Positions 9,121 to 18,323 are shown, numbered from the stretch's first letter. The stretch: DNA of 64,000 nt from Pectobacterium sp013449375 (GCF_048593165.1 NZ_CP184271.1); one strand, 5' to 3'. Numbers and translations are program-made. The notes: generated by a model from the sequence alone, not told the origin.

Positions 9121-9262
9121 GTCTGATGTACTGCGATTTTTTGCAGAAAATCGTTGAGAGAAGAAATACCAGCAACGTTGCGGTCGCGGCGGCTGGCTGG
9201 CCCTTGTGCGGGAACATTGCTGTATTGGTGACGAGGTTAACCAGAGCTGAGGTCGGCGGGGA

Positions 9263-9889
9263 ATGGTAAACAAGCGTATAGAAACGTTGCTGGCGCAGTT
9301 GCGTCAGCAGGGCATTCAGGACGAACGTCTGCTGAAGGCGATAGAAGCCGTACCCAGAGAACGTTTTGTTGATGAAGCTTTTGAACATAAAGCGTATGAA
9401 AACACCGCTCTGCCTATTGGTTCCGGCCAGACTATCTCGCAGCCCTATATGGTTGCGAAAATGACGGAACTACTCAACCTGACGCCGGTATCCCGCGTGT
9501 TGGAAATTGGTACGGGTTCGGGGTATCAAACGGCGATTTTAGCGCATCTGGTGCGACACGTTTGCTCGGTGGAGCGTATCAAGGGGTTGCAGTGGCAGGC
9601 TAAGCGCCGCTTAAAGCAGCTGGATTTGCACAATGTTTCTACCCGCCATGGCGATGGATGGCAGGGCTGGGCGTCGCGCGGGCCGTTTGATGCCATTATC
9701 GTTACCGCGGCGCCGCCGGAAATTCCCCGTGCGCTGCTGGAACAGTTGGATGAAGGCGGCGTAATGGTGTTGCCCGTTGGAGAGCAGTCGCAAATACTGC
9801 AAGTTGTACAGCGCCATGCCGGTGAATTTATTATTCAAACGGTTGAAGCTGTTCGGTTTGTTCCACTGGTCAAAGGGGAATTAGCCTGA
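9263..9889 (+). CDS. pcm: Protein-L-isoaspartate O-methyltransferase
   Basis: SAM-dependent repair of isoaspartyl residues in aged proteins. The 208 residues equal E. coli Pcm, and SAM motif I (VLEIGTGSGYQT) is near residues 79-90. It normally overlaps surE; here surE is gone and about 140 bp of non-coding sequence precedes it. That raises the question of which promoter now drives it. Confidence 0.96.
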   Translation: MVNKRIETLLAQLRQQGIQDERLLKAIEAVPRERFVDEAFEHKAYENTALPIGSGQTISQPYMVAKMTELLNLTPVSRVLEIGTGSGYQTAILAHLVRHVCSVERIKGLQWQAKRRLKQLDLHNVSTRHGDGWQGWASRGPFDAIIVTAAPPEIPRALLEQLDEGGVMVLPVGEQSQILQVVQRHAGEFIIQTVEAVRFVPLVKGELA

Positions 9890-10092
9890 TACCGTGGCGT
9901 TGGTGTGCATTTGTTGTTAAGTCTTTAAAATTTCAACACAACTGTTTTATAGTGCGAACTTGTTGATATTGTTAGCCTCTAATCATCGCGGTGCCTTTCC
10001 CGTTTTGCTTATGCGCCAGCGATGGTGAAGTAGCGATCTTTCTCGTTCCAATTAACGAATACATGAGCGGATATCTTTTACGCTACAATCAG

Positions 10093-10143
10093 TTACGCAA
10101 CGGCAGCAATTACGCAATGGCAGTAACTACGCATTGGGCAGTT
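10093..10143 (+). repeat. Three tandem 17 bp repeats upstream of nlpD
   Basis: Three head-to-tail units of the pattern TTACGCAAYGGCAGYAA, the third degraded, lie in the 409 bp spacer between pcm and nlpD. No gene is supported in this spacer. The function is unknown; a protein-binding array or simple slippage expansion are both possible. Confidence 0.6.
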
Positions 10144-10210
10144 GGGCGACAGCCAGTAAAACGGCAGCAGATGCGAGGCAAACATGTCCGAATTGGGTTC
10201 TGAGTATTAT

Positions 10211-10280
10211 GGTTTCTTGAATGTTATCGACACTTTTTTGAACGTTATTTTTTGAATGCTGTTTTTTTGAATGCTATAGC
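10211..10280 (+). repeat. Irregular TTTTTTGAAYGYTAT repeats before nlpD
   Basis: Four imperfect copies of a T-tract followed by GAATGYTAT, spaced 14-21 bp, end 18 bp before the nlpD start codon. The T-tracts give a strongly bent, A/T-rich stretch where the nlpD promoter should be. They may be slippage-prone. Regulatory meaning is inference only. Confidence 0.55.
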
Positions 10281-10298
10281 TATAGGGGAGTAAGGCGC

Positions 10299-11330
10299 AT
10301 GGGAAGCCGAATGATGAATTTGCGTCACATTGCTGCTTGTACGGTGATTGTCTTAGGATTGGCTGGATGTACCAACAATAATTCCAAATCCGCACCGATC
10401 AGCAGCGTTGACGGAAATACGGGCAGCCGAGGGGGAATGTTATCTGCGCCACCATCGCGTATTTCAACGACGAGTGAAAGTGTGGCAACGACGTCCGATG
10501 GTCGGATCGTTTATAACCGCAGCTACGGTAATATTCCGAAAGGCAGCTACAGCGGCGGCAATTCCTACACCGTTAAACGTGGTGATACCCTCTTTTATAT
10601 TGCCTGGATTACCGGCAATGATTACCGAGATCTGGCGCAGCGCAACAATATTCCTGAACCATACAGCCTGAATGTGGGGCAATCACTGAATTTAGGCAAC
10701 GGATCCGGCAACAACGCTTCGGGCGGTGGCTTGACGAGCGGTGGTGGCATGCTGGCAACAACCGATGCCACCCGAGGGGGAGTACCAACACCGCCATCAA
10801 GTGCTCAAATACAAACTACATCGGTTGATTCTCAGTCAACTAATGCGTATTCTGGTAATCAGGGTAAACAGAATGTAGGTAAGATGTTACCTACGGCAGG
10901 GGCAACAACCGCTCCTGTTTCCGCACCAGCGGCTGTTGCCAGCAGCAATACGGCTGCTGTCGGCAGTTGGCGTTGGCCTACCGATGGGAAAGTCATAGAT
11001 AGTTTCTCCGATTCCGAAGGGGGAAATAAAGGGATTGATATCGCCGGCTCACGTGGGCAACCGATCACCGCAACCGCCAGTGGGCGCGTGGTGTACGCGG
11101 GTAACGCGCTACGTGGTTACGGAAATCTGATAATCATCAAGCATAATGATGACTACCTCAGTGCCTATGCCCATAACGATACGATGCTAGTCCGTGAGCA
11201 ACAAGACGTCACGGCAGGACAAAAAATCGCTACGATGGGCAGTACAGGCACCAGCTCAGTTCGCTTGCACTTTGAAATTCGTTACAAGGGGAAATCCGTA
11301 AACCCGCTGCGTTTTCTGCCGCAGCGATAA
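10299..11330 (+). CDS. nlpD: Murein hydrolase activator NlpD
   Basis: Outer-membrane lipoprotein that activates amidase AmiC during septum splitting. Lipobox LAGC with lipidated Cys24; LysM domain at about residues 93-137 (YTVKRGDTLFYIAW); low-complexity Gly/Ser/Thr linker; C-terminal M23-like (LytM) domain at about 235-340. The M23 zinc ligands look degenerate, as expected for NlpD, which is catalytically inactive. In relatives the main rpoS promoter lies inside nlpD; rpoS follows after 53 bp. Confidence 0.95.
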   Translation: MGSRMMNLRHIAACTVIVLGLAGCTNNNSKSAPISSVDGNTGSRGGMLSAPPSRISTTSESVATTSDGRIVYNRSYGNIPKGSYSGGNSYTVKRGDTLFYIAWITGNDYRDLAQRNNIPEPYSLNVGQSLNLGNGSGNNASGGGLTSGGGMLATTDATRGGVPTPPSSAQIQTTSVDSQSTNAYSGNQGKQNVGKMLPTAGATTAPVSAPAAVASSNTAAVGSWRWPTDGKVIDSFSDSEGGNKGIDIAGSRGQPITATASGRVVYAGNALRGYGNLIIIKHNDDYLSAYAHNDTMLVREQQDVTAGQKIATMGSTGTSSVRLHFEIRYKGKSVNPLRFLPQR

Positions 11331-11383
11331 ATCGGGCAGAGTATTTCGGTATTCTGCCAAGGGATCACGGGTAGGAGCCACTT

Positions 11384-12376
11384 ATGAGCCAAAGTACGCT
11401 GAAAGTTAACGAGTTACATGAAGATACCGATTTCGACGAGAATGGACTTGACGTTTTTGACGATAAGGCGCTGGCAGAGGAAGATACCAATGATAATGAC
11501 TCGGCGGAAGACGAGCTGTTATCACAAGGGGTCCCACAGCGTGTCCTTGACGCAACACAGCTCTATTTAGGCGAAATCGGCTATTCGCCGCTTTTGACCG
11601 CAGAAGAAGAAGTTTATTTTGCTCGGCGTGCGCTGCGTGGTGATGACCCATCGCGCCGCCGGATGATTGAGAGTAATCTGCGGTTGGTGGTGAAAATTGC
11701 CCGCCGTTACAACAATCGTGGTCTGGCGCTGCTGGACCTGATTGAAGAGGGGAACCTCGGCCTGATCCGTGCGGTTGAAAAATTCGATCCAGAAAGAGGA
11801 TTCCGTTTTTCAACCTACGCAACCTGGTGGATTCGACAGACGATAGAACGGGCGATCATGAATCAAACCCGTACCATCCGTTTGCCGATTCACATTGTCA
11901 AGGAACTCAACGTTTATCTGCGCACCGCGCGCGAACTGTCTCACAAACTGGATCACGAGCCGAGTGCGGAAGAAATTGCCGAACAGCTTGATAAGCCCGT
12001 TGATGACGTTAACCGCATGCTGCGCCTGAATGAACGTATTACTTCCGTCGATACCCCACTAGGCGGTGATTCGGAAAAAGCGCTGCTGGATATTCTGGCA
12101 GACGAAAAAGACAACGGACCTGAAGACACTACTCAGAATAACGATATGAAACAGAATATCGTTAAATGGCTGTTCGAGCTCAACGCCAAACAGCGTGAGG
12201 TGTTGGCGCGTCGTTTCGGCCTGCTAGGGTATGAAGCGGCTACGCTGGAAGATGTCGGTCGTGAAATTGGCTTAACACGTGAACGTGTTCGTCAGATTCA
12301 GGTTGAAGGCTTACGCCGCCTGCGGGAAATTTTGCAGGTTCAGGGGTTGAGCATTGAAGAACTGTTTCGTGAATAA
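11384..12376 (+). CDS. rpoS: RNA polymerase sigma factor RpoS (sigma-38)
   Basis: General stress and stationary-phase sigma factor, 330 residues as in E. coli. Regions 1.2 (LYLGEIG), 2.1-2.4 (ending FSTYATWWIRQTIERA), 3 and 4.2 (TLEDVGREIGLTRERVRQI) are complete, with no frameshift. It follows nlpD in the usual arrangement. The next gene is proS, convergent, rather than the mutS region found in several relatives. Confidence 0.97.
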   Translation: MSQSTLKVNELHEDTDFDENGLDVFDDKALAEEDTNDNDSAEDELLSQGVPQRVLDATQLYLGEIGYSPLLTAEEEVYFARRALRGDDPSRRRMIESNLRLVVKIARRYNNRGLALLDLIEEGNLGLIRAVEKFDPERGFRFSTYATWWIRQTIERAIMNQTRTIRLPIHIVKELNVYLRTARELSHKLDHEPSAEEIAEQLDKPVDDVNRMLRLNERITSVDTPLGGDSEKALLDILADEKDNGPEDTTQNNDMKQNIVKWLFELNAKQREVLARRFGLLGYEAATLEDVGREIGLTRERVRQIQVEGLRRLREILQVQGLSIEELFRE

Positions 12377-12401
12377 TACGCGCTAAGTTACTGAAGCCTT
12401 G

Positions 12402-12439
12402 AAATAAAAAATGGTGGGGAAACCCACCATTTTTTATTT
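12402..12439. terminator. Bidirectional terminator between rpoS and proS
   Basis: A perfect 17 bp inverted repeat with a GAAA loop. The outer part is A-rich on the left and T-rich on the right, so it works in both directions. It separates the convergent rpoS and proS genes. Confidence 0.9.
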
Positions 12440-12480
12440 CTGCATTCGCCTTTTCCTGTGAAAAGGCGGTTCGGCAGCGA

Positions 12481-14199
12481 TTAGCGGACGATATTTGCCA
12501 TCAGGAAATCGACGATTTCGCTGGTTTTAATCATCTGCTTTTCACCAACCCGGCGGTGTTTATATTCAATCTCTTCACTATCCAGATTGCGATCGCCAAT
12601 CACGATAGTGTGCGGTACGCCAATCAGTTCCATATCGGCGAACATCACGCCTGGACGCTCTTTACGGTCATCAAGCAGAACTTCAATGCCCTTAGCGCGT
12701 AACTGCTGATAGATATCCTCAGCGACTTCCTTCACGCGGAAAGATTTGTGCATGTTCATCGGCAGAATAGCAACGTGGAAAGGGGCAATCGCGTCTGGCC
12801 AAATGATGCCACGTTCGTCATGATTCTGCTCGATCGCTGCTGCAACAACGCGCGTGACACCAATACCGTAGCAACCCATCGTCAGCGTCTGGTTACGGCC
12901 GTCTTCACCTTGAACCGTCGCTTTCAGCGCTTCAGAATATTTGCTGCCCAGTTGGAAAATATGGCCCACTTCGATACCGCGTTTAATTTGCAGTGTGCCT
13001 TTACCGTCTGGACTGATGTCGCCTTCAACCACGTTACGGATATCCGCAACCTGTGGCAGCTCAACATCACGCTCCCAGTTGATGCCAAAATAGTGTTTAC
13101 CATCAATGTTCGCGCCAGCGCTGAAATCGCTCATGGCTGCAACGGTGCGATCGACAACGACGGGAATCGACAGCTTGACTGGACCCAGAGAACCTGGGCC
13201 TGCGCCGATGGTGGCACGAATTTCTTCTTCCGTTGCGAATGTCAACGGACTGGCTACCTGAGCAATTTTCTCTGCTTTGATTTCGTTCAGTTCGTGATCG
13301 CCACGAACCAGCAGCGCAACCAGTTTATGGCCACTTTCTTCCGTCGCTTTAACCAGCAGCGTTTTCACAGTTTTTTCTACCGGCAACTTAAATTGCTCAA
13401 CCAGCTCGGCGATGGTCTTGGCATTCGGTGTGTCCACCAGGCGCAGCTCTTCCGTTGCTTCTGCGCGACCCAGCTTCGGCGCAACCGCTTCGGCCAGTTC
13501 AATGTTTGCCGCATAGTCGGATTCCGTTGAGAAAACGATATCGTCTTCACCGCTGGCAGCCAGTACCTGAAACTCATGGGATGCGTTACCGCCGATAGAA
13601 CCGGTATCCGCCTGAACGGCTCTGAAATCCAGATCCATACGGCCGAAAATCTGGCTGTAAGCGGCGTACATCGCGTCGTAAGTGACCTGCAATGATTCCT
13701 GTGAAGTATGGAAAGAGTAGGCATCTTTCATCAGGAATTCACGTGAGCGCATCACGCCAAAACGCGGACGGACTTCATCGCGGAATTTGGTTTGAATCTG
13801 GAAGAAATTCAGCGGCAGCTGCTTATAAGAGCTAATTTCATTACGAATCAGGTCGGTAATGACTTCTTCATGTGTCGGGCCGAGTACGAAAGGGCGTTCG
13901 CCACGATCGACAAAACGTAACAGCTCTGGGCCATATTGATCCCAACGTCCACTTTCGACCCATAAATCGGCAGGCTGAACAACGGGCATGGACACTTCAA
14001 TCGCGCCTGCGTTATTCATCTCTTCGCGCACGATGTTTTCAACTTTTCTCAAAACACGTAAACCGGTCGGCAACCAGGTGTAAAGGCCAGAGGCCAGTTT
14101 ACGAATCATTCCTGCTCGGAGCATCAACTGATGACTGATGACTTCCGCATCGGCTGGCGTCTCCTTGAGTGTGGAGAGCATGTATTGGCTAGTACGCAT
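12481..14199 (-). CDS. proS: Prolyl-tRNA synthetase
   Basis: Class II aminoacyl-tRNA synthetase of the bacterial type, 572 residues as in E. coli. Motif 2 lies near FRDEVRPRFGVMRSREF (about 141-157). The large editing (INS) domain that clears Ala-tRNA-Pro occupies roughly 224-406, and the C-terminal anticodon-binding domain is complete. It is the first gene of a leftward group leading to trmO by position but is separated by its own promoter region. Confidence 0.97.
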   Translation of the reverse strand: MRTSQYMLSTLKETPADAEVISHQLMLRAGMIRKLASGLYTWLPTGLRVLRKVENIVREEMNNAGAIEVSMPVVQPADLWVESGRWDQYGPELLRFVDRGERPFVLGPTHEEVITDLIRNEISSYKQLPLNFFQIQTKFRDEVRPRFGVMRSREFLMKDAYSFHTSQESLQVTYDAMYAAYSQIFGRMDLDFRAVQADTGSIGGNASHEFQVLAASGEDDIVFSTESDYAANIELAEAVAPKLGRAEATEELRLVDTPNAKTIAELVEQFKLPVEKTVKTLLVKATEESGHKLVALLVRGDHELNEIKAEKIAQVASPLTFATEEEIRATIGAGPGSLGPVKLSIPVVVDRTVAAMSDFSAGANIDGKHYFGINWERDVELPQVADIRNVVEGDISPDGKGTLQIKRGIEVGHIFQLGSKYSEALKATVQGEDGRNQTLTMGCYGIGVTRVVAAAIEQNHDERGIIWPDAIAPFHVAILPMNMHKSFRVKEVAEDIYQQLRAKGIEVLLDDRKERPGVMFADMELIGVPHTIVIGDRNLDSEEIEYKHRRVGEKQMIKTSEIVDFLMANIVR

Positions 14200-14344
14200 G
14201 GGGTGTTAGTTCCGTTAGAACGACAAATAGCATAAGGCTGCCGCGCAGCCGAAAGCACATAAAAAGTGGCTTAGTTTACCAGCGCAGACGGCACGTCAAA
14301 AGAGAGCAGGAACAATTTTAGAATATATTGCTGTGGTTAATGTA

Positions 14345-15061
14345 TTAACACGCGTTTGATGGGGCGAGGCTTAGCACTTCGGTTTGTTCTCCACAAACGC
14401 GCCAGCGCACATTGAATTCCAGCAGTAAAACGGCGTATTCCCGCGTGGTGCTCTCACCTTTGCGGTAGGCTGGGCGTGGATCTTGCGCTAATACCTGCGA
14501 GATAAAGCGCTTTAAGTTGGGATATTTCTTTTGATGCTGGGCTATCTGGTTTTCCGCAAGGGGCGAAAAAATCACTGACATTGCCGCATCGGGAGCCATT
14601 TGGGCAAAACCCGCTCGTGCCTGAGGATGGCTTTCGGCAAAGGGCAAGTAAGGTTTGATATCGATGACCGGCGTGCCATCGACCAGATCAAGGCTGCCTA
14701 ATTCGAGCGTAATCGCATCGCCTTTTACCCGAATCTCTTTTAATTCAACCAGCGACATGCCAACAGGGTTAGGGCGGAAAGTAGAACGCGTAGCGAAAAC
14801 GCCCGTCCGTGTGTTTCCCCCCAGACGCGGTGGCCGAACGGTCGGACGCCAGCCGCCTTCCATCGTTTGATGAAAGATGAATACTACCCATATGTGACTG
14901 AAATCTTCCAGCCCTCGCACGCACTCCGCTTGGTTGTAGGGCGGTAATAGCTGAAGTTCTCCGCCTCCATCTTCAATCAGACCCGGCTGCCGCGGAATGG
15001 CAAATTTTTCTTTATATGGAGAGCGGATAATCCCGATCTGATTGAAAACAAATTGACTCAT
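14345..15061 (-). CDS. trmO: tRNA (N6-threonylcarbamoyladenosine(37)-N6)-methyltransferase
   Basis: SAM-dependent enzyme of the TsaA/YaeB (UPF0066) family that adds the methyl of m6t6A37 in threonine tRNAs. From ATG 15061 the protein is 238 residues (E. coli 235). Conserved GVFATRSTFRPNPVGMSLVEL is at about 85-105. The open frame runs further upstream, but the ATG overlaps the rcsF stop in an ATGA arrangement, indicating translational coupling, and matches the family start. Confidence 0.93.
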   Translation of the reverse strand: MSQFVFNQIGIIRSPYKEKFAIPRQPGLIEDGGGELQLLPPYNQAECVRGLEDFSHIWVVFIFHQTMEGGWRPTVRPPRLGGNTRTGVFATRSTFRPNPVGMSLVELKEIRVKGDAITLELGSLDLVDGTPVIDIKPYLPFAESHPQARAGFAQMAPDAAMSVIFSPLAENQIAQHQKKYPNLKRFISQVLAQDPRPAYRKGESTTREYAVLLLEFNVRWRVCGEQTEVLSLAPSNAC

Positions 15062-15468
15062 TGTGCAGAGACTTTCAGCGCAGTGCCTTGGCAAACGACC
15101 TGACTGTAGCAACCCGCTACACCACTGACGGTTTGACATTCATGTAGCAAAACCGCATTGGCTTTCATAGCAGTGGCACGGTTTTGCATTCTTTTACGCG
15201 CATTTGCCGCATTAGGAGGGGAATCCTGAGCGCTGACCTGACATGAGGAGCCTGACACTTCCCCCATATCGCGGAAAGGCTTACCGACTAACTCTTCTGC
15301 ACTTTTATATAACACCGCGGGCGTCGGGCGAGCGACAGGCTTCGGTTTAGGCGCGGGTTCTGCGGTTTTGGTTTCAATAACTGGTTGAGGAGCAGGTGCC
15401 GGTGGCTTCTGAAATAAAGAACAGCCTGTCAGCGACATTGCCAACAATATAAAGGGAACAGCACGCAT
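15058..15468 (-). CDS. rcsF: Rcs stress sensor lipoprotein RcsF
   Basis: Outer-membrane lipoprotein that senses envelope damage and signals through IgaA to the Rcs phosphorelay. Signal peptide with lipobox LTGC (Cys16), a proline-rich linker at about 20-50 and a C-terminal domain with the four cysteines that form the nested disulfides. Length 136 (E. coli 134). It overlaps trmO by four bases. In soft-rot bacteria Rcs controls exopolysaccharide, motility and virulence enzymes. Confidence 0.95.
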   Translation of the reverse strand: MRAVPFILLAMSLTGCSLFQKPPAPAPQPVIETKTAEPAPKPKPVARPTPAVLYKSAEELVGKPFRDMGEVSGSSCQVSAQDSPPNAANARKRMQNRATAMKANAVLLHECQTVSGVAGCYSQVVCQGTALKVSAQ

Positions 15469-15529
15469 TAAGGATTCCTCTGCTTTTTCTCAAAGAGCGA
15501 GTATTGAAGCAAGCAATTGCATAAATAAC

Positions 15530-15551
15530 AAGACGGGCCGTAGCCCGTCTT
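15530..15551 (-). terminator. Terminator after metQ
   Basis: A 9 bp stem AAGACGGGC / GCCCGTCTT with a 4-base loop, 36 bp after the metQ stop. On the minus strand it is followed by TTGTTATTTAT. It ends the metNIQ operon ahead of rcsF. Confidence 0.75.
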
Positions 15552-15586
15552 AACAATATCTTTTAATTAAACGCGTTAGGTCTGGA

Positions 15587-16402
15587 TTACCAGCCTTTCA
15601 CCGCGCCGCCATTAAAGATTTTATTTGCTGCATCATTCACTTCATCAGACTGGTAGGCCTGAACGAATTTCTTCACGTTTTCAGCGTCTTTGTTGTCTTC
15701 GCGTGAAACCAGCAGGTTGACATACGGAGAGTCTTTCTCTTCAACAAACAGGCCATCTTTAGTTGGTGTCAGGTTAATCTGGCTAGCGTAAGTGGTGTTG
15801 ATTACAGCCAGTGCGATTTGCGCGTCATCTAAAGAACGCGGCAACTGCGGTGCTTCCAACTCAACCAGTTTGATGTTTTTCGGGTTTTCAGTCACATCCA
15901 GTACGGTTGGCAGCAGACCAACGTTATCTTTCAGTTTAATCAAGCCGACTTTTTGCAGCAGCAGCAGAGAACGGCCCAGGTTGGTCGGGTCGTTTGGCAA
16001 TGCAACTTGAGCGCCATCTTGCAGTTCATTCAGCGATTTGATTTTTTTTGAGTAACCCGCAATTGGGTAAACAAAGCTGTTGCCGACAGAAACCAGTTTG
16101 TAGCCACGATCTTTAATCTGCTGATCCAGATAAGGCTTGTGCTGGAAGGCATTCAGATCGATGTCGCCTTTGCTCAGGGCTTCATTTGGCAGCACGTAGT
16201 CGTTAAATGTAACTAATTCAACGTCCAGACCGTATTTGTCTTTTGCCACTTTCTGCGCGACTTCCGCAACCTGCTGTTCTGCGCCAACAATAACGCCGAC
16301 TTTAATGTGATTCGGATTCTTTTCTTCCTGACCACATCCCGCTAGCGCCAGAGCACCAATCAGTGCACCAATGGTCGCAATAGATTTCAGTTTAATCGCC
16401 AT
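15587..16402 (-). CDS. metQ: D-methionine-binding lipoprotein MetQ
   Basis: Substrate-binding lipoprotein of the MetNIQ methionine importer, 271 residues. Lipobox LAGC places the lipidated Cys at residue 23; the rest is a single NlpA/MetQ domain. It is the last gene of metNIQ, 63 bp after metI, in the usual enterobacterial order. Confidence 0.96.
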   Translation of the reverse strand: MAIKLKSIATIGALIGALALAGCGQEEKNPNHIKVGVIVGAEQQVAEVAQKVAKDKYGLDVELVTFNDYVLPNEALSKGDIDLNAFQHKPYLDQQIKDRGYKLVSVGNSFVYPIAGYSKKIKSLNELQDGAQVALPNDPTNLGRSLLLLQKVGLIKLKDNVGLLPTVLDVTENPKNIKLVELEAPQLPRSLDDAQIALAVINTTYASQINLTPTKDGLFVEEKDSPYVNLLVSREDNKDAENVKKFVQAYQSDEVNDAANKIFNGGAVKGW

Positions 16403-16465
16403 ATCCTTACCCCTAATTAACTATTTTCTTGGCAGATGCCTTCAGACAAATGCGTATTGTGGTGA

Positions 16466-17119
16466 TTACTTGTGTGTGACAGCTTTTACTGCCCTGTCGC
16501 CGCAGAATTGAATCAGGTACACCAAAACAACCAGTAATATTAATACCGTATTCATGACCGTCGCGTTATAACCAATATAACCATACTGATAACCAATTTG
16601 TCCTAAGCCGCCTGCGCCCACGGCTCCACCCATAGCAGAATAGCCCACGAGTGTGATTAGCGTGATGGTTGCGGCATTAATAAGGCCTGGTAATGCTTCT
16701 GGCAGGAGTATCTTTCTGACGATTTGCATGGGCGTGGCGCCCATTGCACGGGCGGCTTCAATCAGGCCGGTCGGAATTTCAAGCAGCGCGTTTTCCACCA
16801 TGCGGGCAATAAACGGTGCGGCACCGACGGTGAGAGGCACGATCGCCGCTTGCAGGCCAATGGAGGTTCCAACAATCATACGAGTGAAAGGAATCATCCA
16901 TACCAGCAGAATAATGAATGGAATCGAGCGGAAAATATTTACCAGTGCAGAAACGGTCCGGTAAAGCTTTGGATTGGCGATAATCTGCCCCGGACGCGTG
17001 GTATACAATAAGACTCCCACGGGTAAGCCAAGCGCAAAGCCAAAGAAACCAGAAACGAATGTCATGGCGACAGTTTCCCATATTTCCTTAGCCATTAACC
17101 ACATCATTGCTTCAGACAT
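16466..17119 (-). CDS. metI: Methionine ABC transporter permease MetI
   Basis: Inner-membrane permease with five hydrophobic segments and the EAA coupling loop (EAARAMGATPMQIVRKILLPEA, about residues 125-145). Length 217 equals E. coli MetI. Its start overlaps the metN end by 8 bp, indicating translational coupling. Confidence 0.96.
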   Translation of the reverse strand: MSEAMMWLMAKEIWETVAMTFVSGFFGFALGLPVGVLLYTTRPGQIIANPKLYRTVSALVNIFRSIPFIILLVWMIPFTRMIVGTSIGLQAAIVPLTVGAAPFIARMVENALLEIPTGLIEAARAMGATPMQIVRKILLPEALPGLINAATITLITLVGYSAMGGAVGAGGLGQIGYQYGYIGYNATVMNTVLILLVVLVYLIQFCGDRAVKAVTHK

Positions 17120-18143
17120 AACCTAGAACCTCAATGGTAACGTGACTTTCCTGCAGGAATTGGATTGCGGTTTTGATATCCGCATCGTTGCCGTGCATTT
17201 CTGCCAGCATGATGCCGAATTTGACACCACCGGCATAATCCATCTGGGCACTGATAATGTTGTTGTTGACGTTAAAGCGTCGAGCGACCTCGGAGAGCAA
17301 CGGGGCATCTACTGATTTGCCGGTAAATTCCATCCGTAATAGCGGTGTGGTATCTGGGCGAGAGTCGGGGGACAGACGGGTAAGGTAATCGTCAGGGATG
17401 TCCAGGTGTAGCGTTGACTGAATGAATTTCTGCGCCAAGGGTGTTTTCGGATGTGAGAAGACTTCGCTGACTGTGTCCTGCTCGATGAGTCGTCCGTCGC
17501 TGATCACCGCAACCTGATCGCAAATGCGTTTCACCACATCCATTTCATGTGTAATAAGAAGAATGGTCAGGCCGAGGCGGCGATTGATATCTTTCAGTAA
17601 TTCAAGAATTGATCGGGTGGTTGCTGGATCCAACGCGCTGGTTGCTTCGTCACACAGCAAAACTTTGGGATTGCTGGCCAACGCACGGGCAATGGCGACA
17701 CGCTGCTTTTGTCCGCCGGACAAATTGGCGGGATACACGTCGTGCTTATCCGCCAGTCCAACCAAGTCCAACAATTCATTGACCCGTTGGGTAATCTCAG
17801 ATTTTGGCGTGTTATCCAATTCCAAAGGGAGCGCAATGTTGCCAAAAACGGTGCGCGAAGAGAGCAAGTTGAAATGTTGGAAAATCATGCCGATTTGACG
17901 GCGCGCGCGCGTCAACTGGCTATCTGACAGTTGGGTCAGCTCTTGTCCATCTACCAGCACTTTCCCTTCTGTCGGGCGCTCCAATAAATTGACGCAGCGG
18001 ATGAGTGTACTTTTACCTGCGCCTGATGCGCCGATGACACCATAGATTTGCCCGGTAGGAACATGAAGGCTGACATCTGCAAGTGCGGTAATGGTCCGCC
18101 CGTTTTGCTGAAAAACCTTAGTAATATTAGAAAGTTCAATCAT
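17112..18143 (-). CDS. metN: Methionine ABC transporter ATPase MetN
   Basis: ATPase of the methionine importer, 343 residues. Walker A (GASGAGKS) is near 38-45, with an LSGGQKQR signature and DEATSALDP. The C-terminal NIL (ACT-like) domain at about 265-343 binds methionine and inhibits transport when internal methionine is high. It is the first gene of the operon and lies directly downstream of a MetJ operator. Confidence 0.96.
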   Translation of the reverse strand: MIELSNITKVFQQNGRTITALADVSLHVPTGQIYGVIGASGAGKSTLIRCVNLLERPTEGKVLVDGQELTQLSDSQLTRARRQIGMIFQHFNLLSSRTVFGNIALPLELDNTPKSEITQRVNELLDLVGLADKHDVYPANLSGGQKQRVAIARALASNPKVLLCDEATSALDPATTRSILELLKDINRRLGLTILLITHEMDVVKRICDQVAVISDGRLIEQDTVSEVFSHPKTPLAQKFIQSTLHLDIPDDYLTRLSPDSRPDTTPLLRMEFTGKSVDAPLLSEVARRFNVNNNIISAQMDYAGGVKFGIMLAEMHGNDADIKTAIQFLQESHVTIEVLGYV

Positions 18144-18214
18144 ATGTTTTTATCGTGAGTGCCTATGGCTGGATAAATCAGTTTCTGTATTAACAGAATA
18201 TGAAATGGATGTTA

Positions 18215-18238
18215 GGGCGTCTAGACGTCTAAGTCAAT
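18215..18238 (-). promoter_or_regulatory. MetJ operator (tandem met boxes) upstream of metN
   Basis: The central box AGACGTCT at 18223-18230 is a perfect met box. It is flanked by two 8 bp degenerate boxes in register (GGCGTCT-like and AAGTCAAT). Three contiguous boxes are a normal MetJ-SAM operator. It lies about 72 bp upstream of the metN start, so methionine should repress the importer. Confidence 0.85.
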
Positions 18239-18323
18239 CTGGATTGTCACGGCTCTGCATTCTCCCTATGGGCGAAAACATGCGATACTACCGCGTAATT
18301 TAGGCCATTCAGGAGCAAAGTCA

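Noticed and set aside
9991..10203. 70-codon ORF between pcm and nlpD
   Set aside because: It runs through the 17 bp tandem repeats, has no ribosome site and no family resemblance.
12748..13530. 260-codon ORF on the plus strand inside proS
   Set aside because: Shadow of the well-conserved proS gene on the other strand; composition shows codon-mirror artefacts.
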